64,000 nt of DNA from Halobacillus fulvus (GCA_004078665.1 SCFO01000005.1:1-64000); one strand, 5' to 3'; shown: positions 1-9,017, numbered from the stretch's first letter. Numbers and translations: made by a program. Notes: a model not told the origin generated them from the sequence alone.

Positions 1-91
1 CGAAGGGATCAGCTCGCTTCCCGCGCTCGACTTGCATGTATTAGGCACGCCGCCAGCGTTCGTCCTGAGCCAGGATCAAACTCTCCATAAA
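1..91 (-). rRNA. 16S ribosomal RNA, 5' end only
   Basis: Reading the minus strand from about 91 gives the universal 16S start (GAGAGTTTGATCCTGGCTCA) followed by the conserved 'GACGAACGCTGGCGGCGTGC' block and the 'AATACATGCAAGTCGAGCG' region. Only the first ~91 nt lie in the window. The mature 5' end is placed by analogy with Bacillus. This is the head of an rrn operon running out of the left edge. Confidence 0.97.
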
Positions 92-235
92 AGTAGTTTG
101 AAAAGCTCATTTGCACACCGAATGTGCGTTGTTTCTTTTTCCTCTATATAATAGAAGAAATGTTTTGACGTACTGGTTGGTTCGTTCAGTTTTCAAAGAT
201 CAAATGAAAAGGACTGCCTATGCGACAGTAATCAA

Positions 236-265
236 ATTCTAGCATACTGTGTAATGAAGTGTCAA
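236..265 (-). promoter_or_regulatory. rrn proximal promoter P2
   Basis: On the minus strand TTGACA (260-265) and TAGAAT (236-241) are 18 bp apart, aimed at the 16S gene. The ~135-nt leader that follows (229-92) carries the TTTGAAAACTGAACGAACC segment typical of Bacillus rrn leaders (boxA region). Confidence 0.8.
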
Positions 266-337
266 TACAGTTGTTAGATTTTGTTGAAATAATTTTCTTC
301 ACCCGATTTCCTGTTGGTTTATCGGGCAACGTTCTCT

Positions 338-366
338 ATAATACATCCCTTTCAACGAAGAGTCAA
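338..366 (-). promoter_or_regulatory. rrn distal promoter P1
   Basis: On the minus strand TTGACT (361-366) and TATTAT (338-343) are exactly 17 bp apart, about 100 bp upstream of P2. Tandem SigA promoters are normal for Bacillus rrn operons. Confidence 0.8.
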
Positions 367-452
367 TGACTTTTTTAAATGAAGAGATTCACAAGGTAGA
401 TAATCAGATATGAAAGGTGGACAAGAATCAAAAGCTGCTTATGATCAGACAA

Positions 453-490
453 AACAAAACGCATGAAATCATTCCTTTATGATTCCATGC
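453..490 (-). terminator. Terminator after the rhodanese pair
   Basis: A 12-bp stem with one mismatch (461-472 with 479-490) is followed on the minus strand by a broken T tract (GTTTTGTTTTG). It lies 24 bp past the stop of the minus-strand gene ending at 514. Confidence 0.65.
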
Positions 491-513
491 GCTCTTTTCT
501 CCTGTCGATTTCT

Positions 514-843
514 TTAGGACTGAATATAATAAATAGATTTGTGCTTTTTCTTTCTGATCATTCTTGCCGCCATTTTTGCTCCACGCTTATCATCTGTCAC
601 GAGCAATATCTGTTTTGGACAATCAAAGCGTTCTTTCAGCTCTCTTGGCAAATAACTAAGCGGTATATTTTCTGCACCTGGATAAGGAGAACGATAAGAA
701 GAGATATAATCACGAATATCTATAATACAAAAATCATCCAGAGAAACGGACTGGTGATTCATAGGTTTTAATACATTTTGGTTATATCGGATATAAATAA
801 GGATTAGTCCTGTTGTGATAACGAAAGTAAGAAAGAGCTCCAT
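514..843 (-). CDS. Membrane-anchored rhodanese-like protein, catalytic Cys absent
   Basis: 109 aa. Residues ~4-20 form one hydrophobic N-terminal segment. The rest resembles a compact rhodanese domain (IDIRDYISSYRSPYPGAENIP, then a loop before MAARMI). The active-site loop that in the neighbour reads CRSGRR is here TDDKRG, so the sulfur-carrying Cys is missing and sulfurtransferase activity is unlikely. The start ATG has an AAAGG element upstream. The gene is 20 bp downstream of ytwF in the same direction, so the two are probably co-transcribed. It may be a binding or scaffold version of the fold; its function is unknown. Confidence 0.8.
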   Translation of the reverse strand: MELFLTFVITTGLILIYIRYNQNVLKPMNHQSVSLDDFCIIDIRDYISSYRSPYPGAENIPLSYLPRELKERFDCPKQILLVTDDKRGAKMAARMIRKKKHKSIYYIQS

Positions 844-863
844 TGTATCTTAACCTTTCTTCA

Positions 864-1175
864 TTAGAATACTAGCTCTCCATCCCACTCAAGCATTCCG
901 CCTTCCATGTTTTTCACTTTGGAAAAACCTTGATCCTTCATATATTCGGCAGCTTTCATGCTGCGGCGGCCGGAGCGGCAGATCATCACATATTCCTGAT
1001 CTTTAGGAAGCTGATCGACGTTTTCCGGAACATTGCCAAGCGGAATGTGTTTAGCCGTTGGAATCATACCTTGTGCGACTTCTTCATCTTCACGCACATC
1101 AATGAGCGTAACATCTTTATTTTCTTCAATCATTTCTTCTACTTGTTGGGGTGTTACTTCTTCAATTTGATTCAT
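864..1175 (-). CDS. ytwF: Rhodanese-domain sulfurtransferase (YtwF-like)
   Basis: 103 aa, a single cytoplasmic rhodanese domain. It has the early LIDVREDEE motif (CH2A-like), the catalytic loop CRSGRRS with Cys near residue 66, and a GGMLEW C-terminal motif. Single-domain rhodaneses carry persulfide sulfur on that Cys for sulfur-transfer reactions; the acceptor is not known here. A strong Shine-Dalgarno (AAAGGAGG) precedes the ATG. A SigA promoter lies immediately upstream (1209-1236), after the leuS terminator. In B. subtilis ytwF is also a leuS-region gene. Confidence 0.88.
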   Translation of the reverse strand: MNQIEEVTPQQVEEMIEENKDVTLIDVREDEEVAQGMIPTAKHIPLGNVPENVDQLPKDQEYVMICRSGRRSMKAAEYMKDQGFSKVKNMEGGMLEWDGELVF

Positions 1176-1208
1176 TGTTATTGCCTCCTTTAGCTAGTTG
1201 CATTCATT

Positions 1209-1236
1209 ATTGTATTAGAATTTATTTTAAAGTCAA
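1209..1236 (-). promoter_or_regulatory. SigA-type promoter for ytwF
   Basis: On the minus strand TTGACT (1231-1236) and TACAAT (1209-1214) are separated by 16 bp, about 35 bp upstream of the ytwF start. Confidence 0.65.
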
Positions 1237-1263
1237 GAAATCAGTTTGTTCATAAAAAGCCCT

Positions 1264-1303
1264 CAAAAAAACATCCACTCCGGAAATAGAACCGGAGTGG
1301 ATG
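1264..1303 (-). terminator. Terminator of leuS
   Basis: A perfect 12-bp stem (1272-1283 with 1292-1303) with an 8-nt loop is followed on the minus strand by seven T, 8 bp after the leuS stop. Confidence 0.93.
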
Positions 1304-1310
1304 TAATGGT

Positions 1311-3725
1311 TTAATTCGCAACGATATTTACGAGTTTTCCTGGTACAGCGATGACTTTACGAACGGTTTTTCCTTCGAGCCATTGCTGTACATCCCCATT
1401 TTCGAGGGCCTGTTTTTCAAGGTCTTCTTTAGAAGCATCTTTATTCACCATCATTTTGGCACGCACTTTCCCCATCACTTGAACGACGACTTCCACTTCG
1501 TCTTCGACAAGCTTCGATTCATCGTAAGTCGGCCACTCTTGGTAACTGATGGTTTCATCATGACCGAGTTTCTCCCAAAGCTCTTCTGCAAGGTGAGGAG
1601 CGACTGGAGATAGTAGCTTAACGAACCCTTCCACATATTCTTTAGGAATTTCGTCTACCTTGTATCCTTCGTTGATGAACACCATCATTTGAGAGATCCC
1701 TGTATTGAAGCGAAGTTCCTCAAAGTTTTCCGTTACCTTTTTCACTGTTTCATGATAGACCTTCTCAAGCGTCTTCTCTTTGCTGTCGTCTTTTACAACA
1801 GAAGAAAGCTCTCCTTCATGGACAAACAACCTCCATACACGGTCGAGGAAGCGACGTGCTCCGTCTAGTCCGTTGGTAGACCAGGCGATGGAAGCATCAA
1901 GTGGGCCCATGAACATTTCGTATAAGCGTAACGTATCCGCTCCATGAGAGTAGACGATATCATCCGGATTCACGACGTTCCCTTTTGATTTACTCATCTT
2001 CTCGTTGTTTTCTCCAAGGATCATTCCCTGGTTGTAAAGCTGTTGGAACGGCTCTTTTGTCGGGACGACTCCGGCATCGTAAAGAACTTTGTGCCAGAAG
2101 CGTGCGTAAAGCAGGTGAAGGACGGCGTGCTCCGCTCCTCCGATATAAATATCTACCGGCAGCCATTTTTTTAACTTGTCGAAATCAGCAAAGGCTTCTT
2201 CGTTATCTGGATCGATATAACGAAGGTAATACCAGCAGCTTCCTGCCCATTGCGGCATCGTATTGGTCTCTCTCCGGCCTTTCATCCCTGTTTCTGGATC
2301 GGTAACATTCACCCAGTCATCGATGTTGGCTAGTGGAGATTCACCTGTACCGGATGGTTTGATTTCTGTAGTTTTCGGAAGTGTAACTGGAAGTTCGTCT
2401 TCCTTAACAGGTGTGATCGATCCATCTTCCCAGTGGATGACAGGAATCGGCTCACCCCAGTAACGTTGACGACTGAATAGCCAGTCACGCAAACGATACG
2501 TCGTTTTCTTCTGGCCTTTTTCATTCTTTTCAAGCCACTCGATCGCTTTCTGGATCGCTTCGTCTTTATCCAGACCGTTAAGAAAATCGGAATTGATATG
2601 TTTTCCGTCTCCTGTGTAAGCTTCTTTCAAAGTGTCTCCGCCCTCAACGACAGGAATGATGGGCAGATCGAACTTCTGAGCAAATTCATAGTCGCGTTCA
2701 TCATGCGCAGGGACAGCCATAATGGCTCCGCTACCATAGCTCATCAATACATAATCCGCGACCCAAATCGGCAGTTTTTCTCCATTGATCGGGTTGACTG
2801 CATAAGCCCCCGTAAATACACCCGATTTATCTTTAGCCAAATCTGTACGCTCTAGATCACTCTTGTTCTGGGATTGTTCAATATAAGCTTGAACCTCTGC
2901 TTTATGATTTTCCGTGACTACCTCTTGAACGAGTGGATGTTCAGGAGCAAGCACCGCATAGGTTGCCCCAAACAGCGTATCCGGTCTTGTCGTAAATACA
3001 TCGAAGGATGCCTCGCGGTTCTCAATTGTAAAAATGACCTCGGCTCCTTCAGATTTCCCGATCCAGTTCCGCTGCATATCTTTGATGCTTTCCGGCCAGT
3101 CCAGATCTTCAAGGTCTTCAAGCAGACGGTCTGCATACGCTGTAATTTTTAGCATCCACTGTTTCATCGGACGTCTTTCAACAGGGTGTCCTCCCCGTTC
3201 ACTCTTTCCGTCAATGACTTCCTCATTGGCAAGCACAGTTCCAAGTGCCGGGCACCAGTTGACGGCTACTTCATCGATGTATGCAAGACCCTTTTCATAA
3301 AGCTTAAGGAAGATCCACTGTGTCCACTTATAGTAATTCGGATCCGTTGTATTGACTTCACGGTCCCAGTCATAAGAGAAACCGAGCTCCTGAATTTGTC
3401 TGCGGAATGTGTCGATGTTATGTTTTGTAAATTCTTCAGGATCGTTCCCTGTATCAAGTGCATACTGCTCAGCAGGAAGTCCGAACGCATCCCATCCAAT
3501 CGGATGAAGAACCTCGTAACCTTGCATCCGCTTCATACGGGAAAGGATATCTGTAGCGGTATATCCTTCCGGGTGACCAACGTGAAGACCGGCACCAGAT
3601 GGATACGGAAACATATCCAGCGCATAAAATTTCTCTTTCTCAGAATGGCTATCTGTTTTAAATGTTTTGTTTTGCAGCCAGTACTGCTGCCATTTCTTTT
3701 CAATGGTTTTATGATCAAACGCCAT
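1311..3725 (-). CDS. leuS: Leucyl-tRNA synthetase
   Basis: 804 aa, full length for the bacterial enzyme that charges tRNA-Leu. It has the class I signatures HVGH (residues 48-51, in [12 protein letters not shown]) and KMSKSKGN (around 580), plus a CP1 editing domain with the TTRPDT motif. The open frame extends 30 codons further upstream, but those codons are T-box leader. The ATG at 3725 starts the conserved [12 protein letters not shown] and has AGGAGG at the right distance. Expression should be set by the leucine T-box directly upstream. Confidence 0.97.
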   Translation of the reverse strand: MAFDHKTIEKKWQQYWLQNKTFKTDSHSEKEKFYALDMFPYPSGAGLHVGHPEGYTATDILSRMKRMQGYEVLHPIGWDAFGLPAEQYALDTGNDPEEFTKHNIDTFRRQIQELGFSYDWDREVNTTDPNYYKWTQWIFLKLYEKGLAYIDEVAVNWCPALGTVLANEEVIDGKSERGGHPVERRPMKQWMLKITAYADRLLEDLEDLDWPESIKDMQRNWIGKSEGAEVIFTIENREASFDVFTTRPDTLFGATYAVLAPEHPLVQEVVTENHKAEVQAYIEQSQNKSDLERTDLAKDKSGVFTGAYAVNPINGEKLPIWVADYVLMSYGSGAIMAVPAHDERDYEFAQKFDLPIIPVVEGGDTLKEAYTGDGKHINSDFLNGLDKDEAIQKAIEWLEKNEKGQKKTTYRLRDWLFSRQRYWGEPIPVIHWEDGSITPVKEDELPVTLPKTTEIKPSGTGESPLANIDDWVNVTDPETGMKGRRETNTMPQWAGSCWYYLRYIDPDNEEAFADFDKLKKWLPVDIYIGGAEHAVLHLLYARFWHKVLYDAGVVPTKEPFQQLYNQGMILGENNEKMSKSKGNVVNPDDIVYSHGADTLRLYEMFMGPLDASIAWSTNGLDGARRFLDRVWRLFVHEGELSSVVKDDSKEKTLEKVYHETVKKVTENFEELRFNTGISQMMVFINEGYKVDEIPKEYVEGFVKLLSPVAPHLAEELWEKLGHDETISYQEWPTYDESKLVEDEVEVVVQVMGKVRAKMMVNKDASKEDLEKQALENGDVQQWLEGKTVRKVIAVPGKLVNIVAN

Positions 3726-3750
3726 TTCTTTTCCTCCTCTATGTCTATAA

Positions 3751-4004
3751 AAAAATATAAAAAGCCCCTCATCCCAATATGGGACGAGAGGCTTGAATCC
3801 CGCGGTACCACCCAAATTAACGTATTATACGTTCACTCGAAAGATCGATAACGGCGATTCCACCGGCAAAAGCTCATGTCTCACACTCACTTCTGCGACA
3901 TCCGAGGTGAGTTCATAAAGGTTAAGGACAGCTTACACCAACCGCTGCCTCTCTTCATTGCTTAACTCTTCATTACTAGTCCTCTTCTACGTCATTTCAT
4001 TTAT
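3751..4004 (-). promoter_or_regulatory. T-box leader (leucine specifier) of leuS
   Basis: The minus-strand leader has the T-box core GGGTGGTACCGCG (3801-3813), the usual 5' element AGAGGACTAGTA, and a specifier context GAACTCACC (3906-3914) in which the specifier triplet is CTC, a leucine codon (3909-3911). A terminator hairpin (AAGCCTCTCGTCCC paired with GGGATGAGGGGCTT, then T-rich) sits at about 3751-3794, just before the leuS Shine-Dalgarno. Uncharged tRNA-Leu should favour the antiterminator. Boundaries are approximate. Confidence 0.95.
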
Positions 4005-4010
4005 ATTCGT

Positions 4011-4039
4011 ATCTTAAAGAAAGCGCCGCCCTTTGTCAA
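4011..4039 (-). promoter_or_regulatory. SigA promoter of the leuS T-box transcript
   Basis: On the minus strand TTGACA (4034-4039) and TAAGAT (4011-4016) are exactly 17 bp apart. The predicted start is near 4004, at the 5' end of the T-box. Confidence 0.88.
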
Positions 4040-4113
4040 GCAGCCTCCCAGACAGCAACGCAGACAGTCATTCGACCTCATGTTATACTATTCAAAAAGT
4101 CAGGAGGCTGAAA

Positions 4114-4248
4114 ATGAAAAAGTTGATCAGCAAAGGGATTCGGTATGCAATGAAGAATCCTGAAAAAACCAAAGAATACGCGAAAAAAGCACTGGAAACG
4201 GCTCAGAAATATAAAGGCTCTAAAAGTTCATCACGCCCCAAACGATAA
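4114..4248 (+). CDS. Small basic protein of unknown function (44 aa)
   Basis: The ATG at 4114 follows a strong CAGGAGG. A longer in-frame ORF from 4033 lacks a ribosome site and would run back through the leuS promoter. The product is Lys-rich (MKKLISKGIRYAMKNPEKTK...) and looks like a short amphipathic helix with a Ser/Lys/Arg tail. There is no membrane segment. A terminator follows at the stop codon, so it is a one-gene transcript. I do not recognise the family. Confidence 0.7.
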   Translation: MKKLISKGIRYAMKNPEKTKEYAKKALETAQKYKGSKSSSRPKR

Positions 4249-4276
4249 CCTGCATGAATACTATGCAGGTTTTTTC
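4247..4276 (+). terminator. Terminator of the 44-aa gene
   Basis: A 9-bp stem AACCTGCAT/ATGCAGGTT (4247-4255 with 4263-4271) is followed by TTTTTC. Confidence 0.85.
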
Positions 4277-4343
4277 TCGCTTTTTGTCCTCCCCCTACTC
4301 ATGATAGAATAAGGTGTGATTTTGATATGGAAGGAAGAACACT

Positions 4344-4931
4344 ATGCCTTTACACCGCATTTTAGATTACGCACATCTTTTGATAAAAGAAAACTTGTCC
4401 CCCAATGGCGTTGTGATCGACGGAACGTGCGGCAACGGTCACGATACACTTTTTCTCGCTAGCCTTATGGAAGAAAGCGGACATGTCTATGCCTTTGATA
4501 TTCAAGAGAAGGCCATCACAGAGACGAGTTCAAGACTTGAAGAGAATAAGCTGCGTGGGCGCGTCTCCCTTATACATGACTCTCATGCCAATGTGGATGA
4601 GCATCTATCCGAGGACCACAGAGACCGTCTTCAAGGAGCGATTTTCAACTTAGGATATCTTCCTGGAAGCGATAAAAGCGTCGTCACGACATCGGGTGAT
4701 ACGATTTTATCCGTTGAAAAAATCCTTTCGATGTTGGACAAGGGAGGATTAGTCGTTCTCGGTGTCTATCACGGCCATGAAGGAGGACAACAGGAGAAAG
4801 AAGCCTTGATCGAGTTTGTACAGAACCTTGATCAGAAAAAGGTCAAAGCTCTCCACTACGGGTTCATGAACATCCAGAACAACCCGCCATTTATTATCGC
4901 TTTAGAAAAGCAAAAACCTGGTCCCCTATAA
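4344..4931 (+). CDS. mnmM: tRNA (mnm5s2U34) methyltransferase MnmM (YtqB)
   Basis: 195 aa, class I SAM-dependent methyltransferase fold. Motif I is VIDGTCGNGHDT (about residues 24-35), the acidic residue ending strand 2 is in YAFDIQ, and the motif IV-like segment is FNLGYLPGSDK. The YtqB family was first listed as a putative rRNA methylase. It was later shown in B. subtilis and relatives to methylate nm5s2U to mnm5s2U at the tRNA wobble position. The match here is by overall sequence. The 3' end overlaps convergent ytpB by 6 bp, and a bidirectional terminator is embedded in the overlap. Confidence 0.88.
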   Translation: MPLHRILDYAHLLIKENLSPNGVVIDGTCGNGHDTLFLASLMEESGHVYAFDIQEKAITETSSRLEENKLRGRVSLIHDSHANVDEHLSEDHRDRLQGAIFNLGYLPGSDKSVVTTSGDTILSVEKILSMLDKGGLVVLGVYHGHEGGQQEKEALIEFVQNLDQKKVKALHYGFMNIQNNPPFIIALEKQKPGPL

Positions 4932-4948
4932 AGGGCGGCCAGGTTTTA
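4912..4948. terminator. Bidirectional terminator inside two convergent coding ends
   Basis: AAAACCTGG (4913-4921) pairs with CCAGGTTTT (4939-4947), with an inner CCC/GGG pairing. The hairpin spans the last codons of both mnmM (+) and ytpB (-) and has A/T runs on both sides. Confidence 0.75.
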
Positions 4949-6002
4949 ATTTGTGGTACATTTTCGTATTGATGTAGAAAAAGGTCGCTTTTTTCCCACT
5001 CACTTTTAATAGATCCTTTACAAAGGTTTTGGCGTTCGTCAGTTTTCCAACTTTGCGATCGGCCAGGTACATCCCTACCAAACCTTTATGGATCATCTCA
5101 TGAAAAGATGAATCGGGAAGCTTCTGAATTTCTTCATTTGTCCGTTTAACGAAATACTGGAAGCGTCCTTTCATCTGTTCCTCATGATCGTAATACGAAC
5201 AAAAATTCAGATCCCCTTCTTCTTCATCCTCGTGCTGATCAATATAATAATCAAGCAAAATGTGTAGGCCTTGCATGAACGGGAAATAGCTTCGTTCGAT
5301 TTGCTCGGCTAGTTCTTCATCCATCCGTCCTCCCAATAAGTAAGAAACTAGACAGAAGATGCCGAGAGTAGACCCACTGCAAGCGGAAAACTCGTACCAC
5401 TCAAGGTTTGGCCATCTCTCCCGATAGGAATTAAACCATTGTTGCAAGCGAGGGATTCTCTCTTCTTCAATTACATGCTTATGTACTTGAAGATCGTTAT
5501 ACAACGATCCGAGGTGCACCGTATGATGCTGGATCAACGAATAATGTTGCGCTCCTCCGAGGACTTCTTGGCAGGCAGATACCAAATCGTGCAGGTATCC
5601 CCCGTCATTTTGATCTTCCCTGAAGGCGTAATAATTCTTAAGGTCGTTTCCCGGTGTCAGAGCGTCTGTCATCGACTGGTGAAGCATCCGAAAGTCCTCC
5701 GGGTTCATCGAAGTACTCCGGTCACACAAATTATCCAGGTAGTCACTGATTGTCTGATAAGCCACGATAAAACGAACCGCTTCCTTCCATCGTTCCCCAG
5801 CAAGAAGGCTGTAAATAGCCCCTCCTTCACAATGAAACGTTTTGGACTCGATACTCGAAAGAGCCTGTGTCCTTAATTCTTCGTTAGGAATGGCTTTCGC
5901 CTTTTCAATCCATCGATTCAACTCATGATGCACTTCTGGAAAAACTCGTCTATAAACGTTGTACATTAACCGAACGGCATTTTGCGGAGCTTGAGTAGCC
6001 AC
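4926..6002 (-). CDS. ytpB: Tetraprenyl-beta-curcumene synthase family (YtpB)
   Basis: 358 aa, matching the DUF2600/YtpB terpene cyclase family, which converts a C35 polyprenyl diphosphate to tetraprenyl-beta-curcumene in sesquarterpene synthesis. The metal-binding Asp-rich segment is visible as SDYLDNLCDR (about residues 85-94). The start is GTG at 6002, preceded by GAGGAGGG. The stop of ytpA is 25 bp upstream, so ytpA-ytpB form an operon, as in B. subtilis. Confidence 0.9.
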   Translation of the reverse strand: MATQAPQNAVRLMYNVYRRVFPEVHHELNRWIEKAKAIPNEELRTQALSSIESKTFHCEGGAIYSLLAGERWKEAVRFIVAYQTISDYLDNLCDRSTSMNPEDFRMLHQSMTDALTPGNDLKNYYAFREDQNDGGYLHDLVSACQEVLGGAQHYSLIQHHTVHLGSLYNDLQVHKHVIEEERIPRLQQWFNSYRERWPNLEWYEFSACSGSTLGIFCLVSYLLGGRMDEELAEQIERSYFPFMQGLHILLDYYIDQHEDEEEGDLNFCSYYDHEEQMKGRFQYFVKRTNEEIQKLPDSSFHEMIHKGLVGMYLADRKVGKLTNAKTFVKDLLKVSGKKATFFYINTKMYHKLKPGRPL

Positions 6003-6027
6003 TATACACCCTCCTCTTGATGTGAGA

Positions 6028-6801
6028 TTACACGTGACGATCTATAAATGCAACTGTGTAGTCGTATACGTCTTCCCATTCTGGCTCATTGAACAGTTCA
6101 TGATACAGCCCTGGCCATTCTTTATAAGTCTTCTCGGTGACATCTACTCCATTGAACCAGGCCTTCGTCTTCTTTACATCTACCATTTTGTCGTCACCCG
6201 CCTGCATAATAACCAAGGGAACATCCGGAAAGGAATCCAGGTTCTGAAACGCCTGCTTGATCGCCAGGCGAAATTCTCTATACCATCTGACAGAGACTTT
6301 ATCTAGCATAAGTGGATCTTGTTTACTTTTCTCGACCACTACCCGATTCCTTGTGCAAACCTCAGGCTTCATCGGGGACTTGACGCGTAATGCTGGGGCC
6401 ACTTTATTGATGACATGCGAAACAGCTTCAAGCGGCTGCCCCGCTCCATTCAGAATTCCAGCTGCAGGGGATGATAAAATGACCCCGTTCACTTTCGGCT
6501 GAAGCTCCTGCATCGCACGGATGGCCACAACGCCTCCCATACTGTGCCCCAAAATGAAAATCGGCTGATCCTTTCTCGAAGCCTTAATCCATGTGTCCAC
6601 TGTCTTTATGTAATCATCAAAGCTTTGGATATGACCAGGCTTCCCTTCCACTATTCCTTGTCCAGGAAGGTCGCCATAAATGACGGAATATCCATCCTTT
6701 TGAAACGTTTCTACTAATGTCTCATATCTCCCTGAATGCTCAAAGGCACCATGAATCAAAATGATCGTCGCCTTACTCGGTGATGCATTTACTATTTTCA
6801 T
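6028..6801 (-). CDS. ytpA: Alpha/beta hydrolase, lysophospholipase family (YtpA)
   Basis: 257 aa. The oxyanion-region motif HGAFEHSGRY is near the N-terminus, the nucleophile elbow is GHSMGG (about residues 86-91), and candidate acid and His residues are in QAGDDKMVD and GLYHELFNE. In B. subtilis YtpA is the phospholipase linked to the phospholipid antibiotic bacilysocin. It is first gene of the ytpA-ytpB pair and divergent from ytoA. Confidence 0.9.
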   Translation of the reverse strand: MKIVNASPSKATIILIHGAFEHSGRYETLVETFQKDGYSVIYGDLPGQGIVEGKPGHIQSFDDYIKTVDTWIKASRKDQPIFILGHSMGGVVAIRAMQELQPKVNGVILSSPAAGILNGAGQPLEAVSHVINKVAPALRVKSPMKPEVCTRNRVVVEKSKQDPLMLDKVSVRWYREFRLAIKQAFQNLDSFPDVPLVIMQAGDDKMVDVKKTKAWFNGVDVTEKTYKEWPGLYHELFNEPEWEDVYDYTVAFIDRHV

Positions 6802-6862
6802 AGCTACACGTCCCTTATCGTTTTGCTATACTGATTATAATGACATTATAAGGGGGTTTCTT

Positions 6863-7381
6863 ATGATTTGCGAATATAAAGGAAAATATCCTCAAATAGA
6901 CGAAACGGCGTATATCGCTGAAGATGCTGTGATCACAGGGGATGTGACGATCGGAAAAGAAGCAAGCATCTGGTTCAAGACGGTGATTCGCGGCGATGTT
7001 GCTCCCGTACATATCGGAAATCGCACAAACGTCCAGGATTTAAGCATGCTTCACCAAAGTCCGAACCTGCCTTTGATCCTTGAAGATGGGGTAACCGTCG
7101 GCCATCAGGTGACCCTTCACTCGGCTGTTATCAAGAAGAACGCATTGATCGGGATGGGTTCTCTCATTTTAGATGGGGCTGAAATCGGCGAGGGAGCCTT
7201 CATTGGGGCTGGCAGTCTTGTCCCACCAGGGAAAAAGATTCCAGCAGGATCACTCGCTTTCGGCAGACCGGCCAAAGTGGTCAGAGAACTGAATGAAGAG
7301 GATTACAAAGAAATGGACCGGATTCGAAAAAGCTACGTGGAAAAAGGACAATATTACAAAGAAGCACCGAAGCTGCCATGA
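6863..7381 (+). CDS. ytoA: Gamma-carbonic anhydrase-like hexapeptide-repeat protein (YtoA)
   Basis: 172 aa. It has repeated hexapeptide turns (AVITGDVTIG, AVIKKNALIGMG, AEIGEGAFIGAGSLVP) forming a left-handed beta helix. Metal-ligand His residues appear in SMLHQS, VGHQVT and TLHSAV, as in the gamma-CA/PaaY group. Many such proteins have weak or no carbonic anhydrase activity, so the reaction is not certain. I chose the ATG at 6863 (after AAGGGGG) rather than the longer open frame, because it starts the conserved MICEYKGKYP. Confidence 0.88.
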   Translation: MICEYKGKYPQIDETAYIAEDAVITGDVTIGKEASIWFKTVIRGDVAPVHIGNRTNVQDLSMLHQSPNLPLILEDGVTVGHQVTLHSAVIKKNALIGMGSLILDGAEIGEGAFIGAGSLVPPGKKIPAGSLAFGRPAKVVRELNEEDYKEMDRIRKSYVEKGQYYKEAPKLP

Positions 7382-7393
7382 AACCTATTGAAC

Positions 7394-7437
7394 CAAAAAA
7401 AGACTGCCGACTCGCGAACGAGTGGCAGTCTTTTTCA
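7394..7437. terminator. Bidirectional terminator between ytoA and metK
   Basis: AGACTGCC-GACTCG pairs with CGAGTGGCAGTCT around a CGAA loop. Six A precede the stem and five T follow it, so it can end ytoA on plus and metK on minus. Confidence 0.9.
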
Positions 7438-7438
7438 A

Positions 7439-8635
7439 TTATTGAAACCGATTTTTCAAATCTTCTGCACGATCCGTCTTCTCCCAAGGGAATTCAACGT
7501 CCGTGCGGCCAAAGTGACCATATGCCGCTGTTTGACGATAGATCGGGCGACGTAAATCAAGCATTTTGATAATGCCAGCCGGTCTAAGATCGAACAATTC
7601 ACGGACAGCTTCTACAAGCTTTTCTTCAGAAACTTTACCGGTTCCATTCGTATTAATGGAAATGGATACAGGCTGAGCAACACCGATCGCATAGGCTAGC
7701 TGAACCTCCACCGAATCAGCTAGTTCAGCAGCTACGATATTTTTCGCTACGTAACGGGCAGCATAAGCTGCGGAACGGTCTACCTTCGTAGCATCCTTCC
7801 CGCTGAAAGCACCACCGCCGTGTCTCGCATATCCACCGTACGTATCGACGATGATTTTACGGCCTGTCAGTCCAGCATCTCCCTGAGGTCCTCCGATTAC
7901 AAAGCGCCCCGTCGGATTAATGAAATATTTCGTCTTATCGTCAATCAATTCGGAAGGAACGATTGGATCGATGACCTGTGCTTTCAAATCCTTTTGAATC
8001 TGCTCTAAAGTGATTTCCTCTGCATGCTGTGTAGAAATGACGATGGTATCCACACGAATCGGTTTGTCATTCTCATCGTATTCTACCGTCACCTGCGTCT
8101 TACCATCCGGACGTAAATATCCGAGCGTTCCATCGTTACGTACATCAGATAAGCGTTTGGCAAGCTTATGAGCAAGGGAGATCGGGAGTGGCATCAATTC
8201 TTCTGTCTCATTATTGGCAAAACCGAACATGAGACCCTGGTCACCAGCTCCGATCGCTTCTAATTCATCATCCGTCATTTGACCTTCGCGTGATTCAAGA
8301 GCAACATCGACCCCTCCTGCAATATCAGGGGATTGCTCATCGATAGCCGTCAAGACAGCACACGTATCCGCATCAAATCCGTATTTAGCTCTTGTATATC
8401 CAATATCCTTAATCGTCTGGCGGACAATGGCAGGAATATCTACATAAGTACTTGTGCTGATCTCGCCTGAGACAAGCACTAGTCCCGTTGTTACCGTTGT
8501 CTCACATGCAACCCTTGCATTAGGGTCATTTTTCAAAATTTCGTCTAAGATTGCATCAGAAATCTGATCACAAATTTTGTCAGGGTGTCCTTCCGTAACA
8601 GATTCTGATGTGAATAACCGGCGATTGGCAGGCAT
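7439..8635 (-). CDS. metK: S-adenosylmethionine synthetase
   Basis: 398 aa, full length. It makes SAM from ATP and methionine. Signatures include [18 protein letters not shown] near the N-terminus, the [10 protein letters not shown] hexapeptide region, and the glycine-rich loop GGGAFSGKD. The Shine-Dalgarno is AGAAGGAGG. It is controlled by the SAM-I riboswitch at 8810-8982. There are ~175 nt of extra leader between riboswitch terminator and start codon (see the complementarity finding). Confidence 0.97.
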   Translation of the reverse strand: MPANRRLFTSESVTEGHPDKICDQISDAILDEILKNDPNARVACETTVTTGLVLVSGEISTSTYVDIPAIVRQTIKDIGYTRAKYGFDADTCAVLTAIDEQSPDIAGGVDVALESREGQMTDDELEAIGAGDQGLMFGFANNETEELMPLPISLAHKLAKRLSDVRNDGTLGYLRPDGKTQVTVEYDENDKPIRVDTIVISTQHAEEITLEQIQKDLKAQVIDPIVPSELIDDKTKYFINPTGRFVIGGPQGDAGLTGRKIIVDTYGGYARHGGGAFSGKDATKVDRSAAYAARYVAKNIVAAELADSVEVQLAYAIGVAQPVSISINTNGTGKVSEEKLVEAVRELFDLRPAGIIKMLDLRRPIYRQTAAYGHFGRTDVEFPWEKTDRAEDLKNRFQ

Positions 8636-8809
8636 TCTTCAAAACTCCTCCTTCTGTAAGTACAAAGTATTTAGACGGAACTCTTTCCAGTATGTTTTAG
8701 AAGTCTCCATATAGAAGGCTTCATTATATGTCGATTTCGTCATCATGTCACAAACTCTTGAGCATTCGCATAGGGATATCTACAGGCTATGCTGCAGATC
8801 TTCCTATAA

Positions 8810-8982
8810 AAAGAAAAAACCCTTCCTTTTAAGAGGAAAGGGGTTGCTTCCTTTCGCTCTTATCGTCCAAGAGGTTATACACACCTCCTGCTTCAGGTTA
8901 GCACCATGTCATTGACAATGACGGTTGCCGGGCTTCATAGGGCCTGTCCCTCCACCGACTCTGGATAAGAGAGTTTCCGTTC
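8810..8982 (-). promoter_or_regulatory. SAM-I riboswitch (S-box) of metK
   Basis: The P1 helix is CTCTTATC (8964-8971) with GATAAGAG (8857-8864). The core includes GGTGGAGGGA, GAAGCCCGGCAACC and TGGTGCTAA...CCTGAAGCAGG, all in canonical order. A terminator (8810-8845, AACCCCTTTCC paired with GGAAGGGTT and then TTTTTTCTTTTT) follows P1. SAM binding should stabilise the aptamer and allow termination. Confidence 0.97.
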
Positions 8983-8988
8983 TTGCTT

Positions 8989-9017
8989 ATCGTACCGAAA
9001 ACGATAAACGATGTCAA
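8989..9017 (-). promoter_or_regulatory. SigA promoter of the metK leader
   Basis: On the minus strand TTGACA (9012-9017) and TACGAT (8989-8994) are 17 bp apart. Transcription would start near 8982. Confidence 0.85.

Noticed and set aside
3186-3851. 221-codon ORF opposite leuS
   Set aside because: Antisense shadow of a highly conserved gene and its T-box; no ribosome site.
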